Positions 62,340-64,000 of a DNA stretch of 64,000 bases are shown piece after piece. The notes under the pieces were generated by a model, which saw only the letters and a list, made by a program, of their open reading frames with translations, had not been told where the DNA came from and made no database searches. Each line of letters opens with the position of its first letter. Position 1 is the first letter of the stretch. The position numbers were made by a program, and so were the translations under genes. This stretch comes from Pseudomonas sp. R5(2019) (GTDB lineage: Bacteria > Pseudomonadota > Gammaproteobacteria > Pseudomonadales > Pseudomonadaceae): the NCBI RefSeq assembly GCF_009905435.1, contig NZ_JAAAMT010000005.1, positions 122,776 through 186,775 of the forward strand, written 5' to 3'.

Positions 62340-63788
62340 ATGACACGCCCCATTCCTTGCGACATCCTGGTCTTCGGCGGCACCGGGGACCTGGCTCTGC
62401 ACAAGCTGCTTCCAGCGCTCTACCACCTGTATCACGAAGGCCGCCTGCACCCCGAAGTCCGCATCATTGCACTGGCCCGCAGCCCCCTGGCGCGCCAGGC
62501 TTACCAACTGCTCGCCGAACGTCACTGCCGCGCACAAGTGGCGCAACACGACTTCGATGTCGACACCTGGACGCGCTTCAGCGCGCGCCTGGACTACTTC
62601 CCCATGGACGCCGGCCAGAGTGCCGACTTCGGTCGCCTGGCCCGCTACCTGGGCGAGCCCGGTGGCCTGACGCGCATCTACTACCTGGCCACGGCGCCTA
62701 CGCTGTTCGCACCGATTGCCGCGCACATGAAGGTGGCCGGGCTGGCGGACAGCGAAGCGCGGATCGTGCTGGAAAAGCCCATCGGCCATTCGCTGGAATC
62801 GGCCAAGGCGATCAACGAAGCCATCGGTGCGGTATTCGAAGAGTCCCAGGTGTTTCGCATCGACCACTACCTGGGCAAGGAGACCGTACAAAACCTGATG
62901 GCGCTGCGCTTTGCCAATGCGCTGTTTGAACCGATCTGGCGCACGGGCTACGTCGACCATGTGCAGATCAGCGTCTGCGAAACCCTGGGCGTGGAAAACC
63001 GTGGTGGCTACTATGATCGCGCCGGGGCCATGCGCGACATGGTGCAGAACCATTTGTTGCAGCTACTGTGCCTGGTGGCCATGGAAGCACCCGCACATTT
63101 CGACGCCGAAGGCGTACGCGACGAAAAAGTGAAGATTCTCAAGGCACTCAAACCAATCAACGGGCAAGACGTGCAGGACAAGACGGTGCGCGGCCAATAC
63201 GGCGCCGGAAAAATCGGCGGTCAGGAAGTACCTGCCTACTACTTCGAGAAAAATGTCGACAACGACAGCGATACCGAGACCTTTGTCGCCATTCAGGCGG
63301 AAATCGCCAACTGGCGCTGGGCCGGTGTCCCAATCTACCTGCGCACGGGCAAGCGGCTGGGGAAGAAGTCATCGCAAATCGTCATTCAGTTCAAGCACGT
63401 GCCGCACCTGTTGTTTGAAGGCGGACAGACCAACCAGCTAGTGATCCAGCTACAACCGGACGAACGCATCAGCCTGCGGATGATGACCAAGACCCCGGGC
63501 AAGGGCATGCACCTGGCTCCCGTTGAGCTGGATTTGAATCTGGCCCAGGCCTTCAGTCAGACGCGGCGCTGGGAGGCTTATGAGCGCTTGCTGCTGGATG
63601 TGGTCGAGGGTGATTCGACGCTGTTCATGCGCCGCGATGAGGTAGAGGCGGCCTGGGCCTGGGTCGACCCCATTCTCAATGGCTGGCAGGAGCACTTCCA
63701 GGCGCCGCGCCCCTATCCGGCCGGCTCGCATGGCCCGGACCAGGCTCATGCGCTGCTGGAGCACCAAGGCCGCAAATGGCACCTGTAA
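62340..63788 (+). CDS. zwf: Glucose-6-phosphate 1-dehydrogenase
   Basis: The 482-residue enzyme has the N-terminal NADP-binding FGGTGDLALHKLLPALY (about residues 12-28), the active-site R-I-D-H-Y-L-G-K-E segment (catalytic His176), VLEKPIGHSLESAK and the RTGKRL region near the C-terminal domain. It oxidises glucose-6-phosphate to 6-phosphogluconolactone, feeding the Entner-Doudoroff pathway. Next downstream, beyond the window, pgl and eda would be expected. It starts at an ATG overlapping the tail of no other gene; the upstream 114 nt hold the HexR site. Confidence 0.97.
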   Translation: MTRPIPCDILVFGGTGDLALHKLLPALYHLYHEGRLHPEVRIIALARSPLARQAYQLLAERHCRAQVAQHDFDVDTWTRFSARLDYFPMDAGQSADFGRLARYLGEPGGLTRIYYLATAPTLFAPIAAHMKVAGLADSEARIVLEKPIGHSLESAKAINEAIGAVFEESQVFRIDHYLGKETVQNLMALRFANALFEPIWRTGYVDHVQISVCETLGVENRGGYYDRAGAMRDMVQNHLLQLLCLVAMEAPAHFDAEGVRDEKVKILKALKPINGQDVQDKTVRGQYGAGKIGGQEVPAYYFEKNVDNDSDTETFVAIQAEIANWRWAGVPIYLRTGKRLGKKSSQIVIQFKHVPHLLFEGGQTNQLVIQLQPDERISLRMMTKTPGKGMHLAPVELDLNLAQAFSQTRRWEAYERLLLDVVEGDSTLFMRRDEVEAAWAWVDPILNGWQEHFQAPRPYPAGSHGPDQAHALLEHQGRKWHL

Positions 63789-63885
63789 TGACTGAATAGG
63801 TGGCCATTGTGGGCCCTCCACACATTCTGCAGGAGCCGGGCTTGCCCCAATGCCGGTCAGTTAAGGGATGAAGCGCCGAAATCCG

Positions 63886-64000
63886 TGTAGGAGCGGACCT
63901 GGCCGCGATGGGCTGCGAAGCGGCCCCGGCGATTCTGAAATCACCTGCACTCGCTGGCTCAATCACAGATGCCAATGGCCTCCGGGGCCGCTGCGCGGCC
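63886..64000. repeat. REP-type element cut by the window end
   Basis: TGTAGGAGCGGACCTGGCCG at 63886 begins a copy of the GTAGGAGCGGACC family, with GC-rich hairpin material after it. The second arm is not in the window. It lies about 100 nt after the zwf stop. Confidence 0.8.

Overview
The window is a 64 kb piece of a high-GC Gammaproteobacterial chromosome and looks like Pseudomonas of the P. putida group. The order exbB-exbD-tonB, oxyR-recG, HDOD protein, HU protein, rubredoxin reductase-rubredoxin, ubiC-ubiA, phoB-phoR, pst-phoU, purEK, aspA, pyruvate carboxylase subunits and hexR-zwf is the core gene order I know from that group, not far from the replication origin. Two families of REP-like palindromes, both typical of this genus, are scattered between genes. 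This assignment rests on recognition of gene families and order, not on a database search.

Region 1 (1-16.5 kb) is housekeeping: the TonB energising complex, the peroxide regulator OxyR overlapping the RecG helicase, a HDOD signalling protein, an HU protein, the rubredoxin electron-transfer pair, the first two ubiquinone enzymes (UbiC, UbiA), the PhoB/PhoR phosphate two-component system, a CNNM/CorC-type membrane protein, an M23 peptidase and a response regulator. Region 2 (16.5-23.5 kb) is the high-affinity phosphate uptake locus pstS / pstC-pstA-pstB-phoU. Clear PhoB boxes lie before pstS and pstC as well as before phoB, so the phosphate sensor and its target lie 5 kb apart. Region 3 (23.5-32.1 kb) holds an MHS-type transporter, an acyl-CoA thioesterase, a mutarotase, purEK with a terminator-rich leader, a LysR regulator and aspartase.

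Region 4 (33.1-48.9 kb) is an accessory catabolic locus. One co-directional run of fifteen genes encodes an ABC importer, two SDR proteins, a cupin, an alpha/beta hydrolase, an IclR regulator, a thiamine-diphosphate enzyme, an L-aspartate-dehydrogenase-type enzyme, an aldehyde dehydrogenase, a two-domain VOC dioxygenase-like protein, a small protein, a Rieske oxygenase and its VanB-type reductase. A separate porin-like gene follows. Both the operon and the porin gene have near-identical candidate sigma-54 (-24/-12) promoters, preceded by a perfect palindrome or a related sequence. I infer import and oxidative breakdown of an aromatic or amino-aromatic compound; the substrate is not known. From memory, P. 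aeruginosa PAO1 carries a matching and largely uncharacterised cluster around PA3498-PA3514.

Region 5 (48.9-56.6 kb) holds a type I asparaginase, an AraC regulator and a probable polyamine locus: acetylpolyamine deacetylase, PotF-like binding protein, MocR-type regulator, PaiB-like protein and two GNAT acetyltransferases. The MocR gene contains an unusual concentration of DnaA-box-like 9-mers (TTATCCACA). Region 6 (56.6-64 kb) has the two-subunit pyruvate carboxylase with a divergent LysR gene, a small PA3496-like protein, HexR and glucose-6-phosphate dehydrogenase with a HexR-type operator between them. The window opens inside exbB and closes inside a REP element after zwf.
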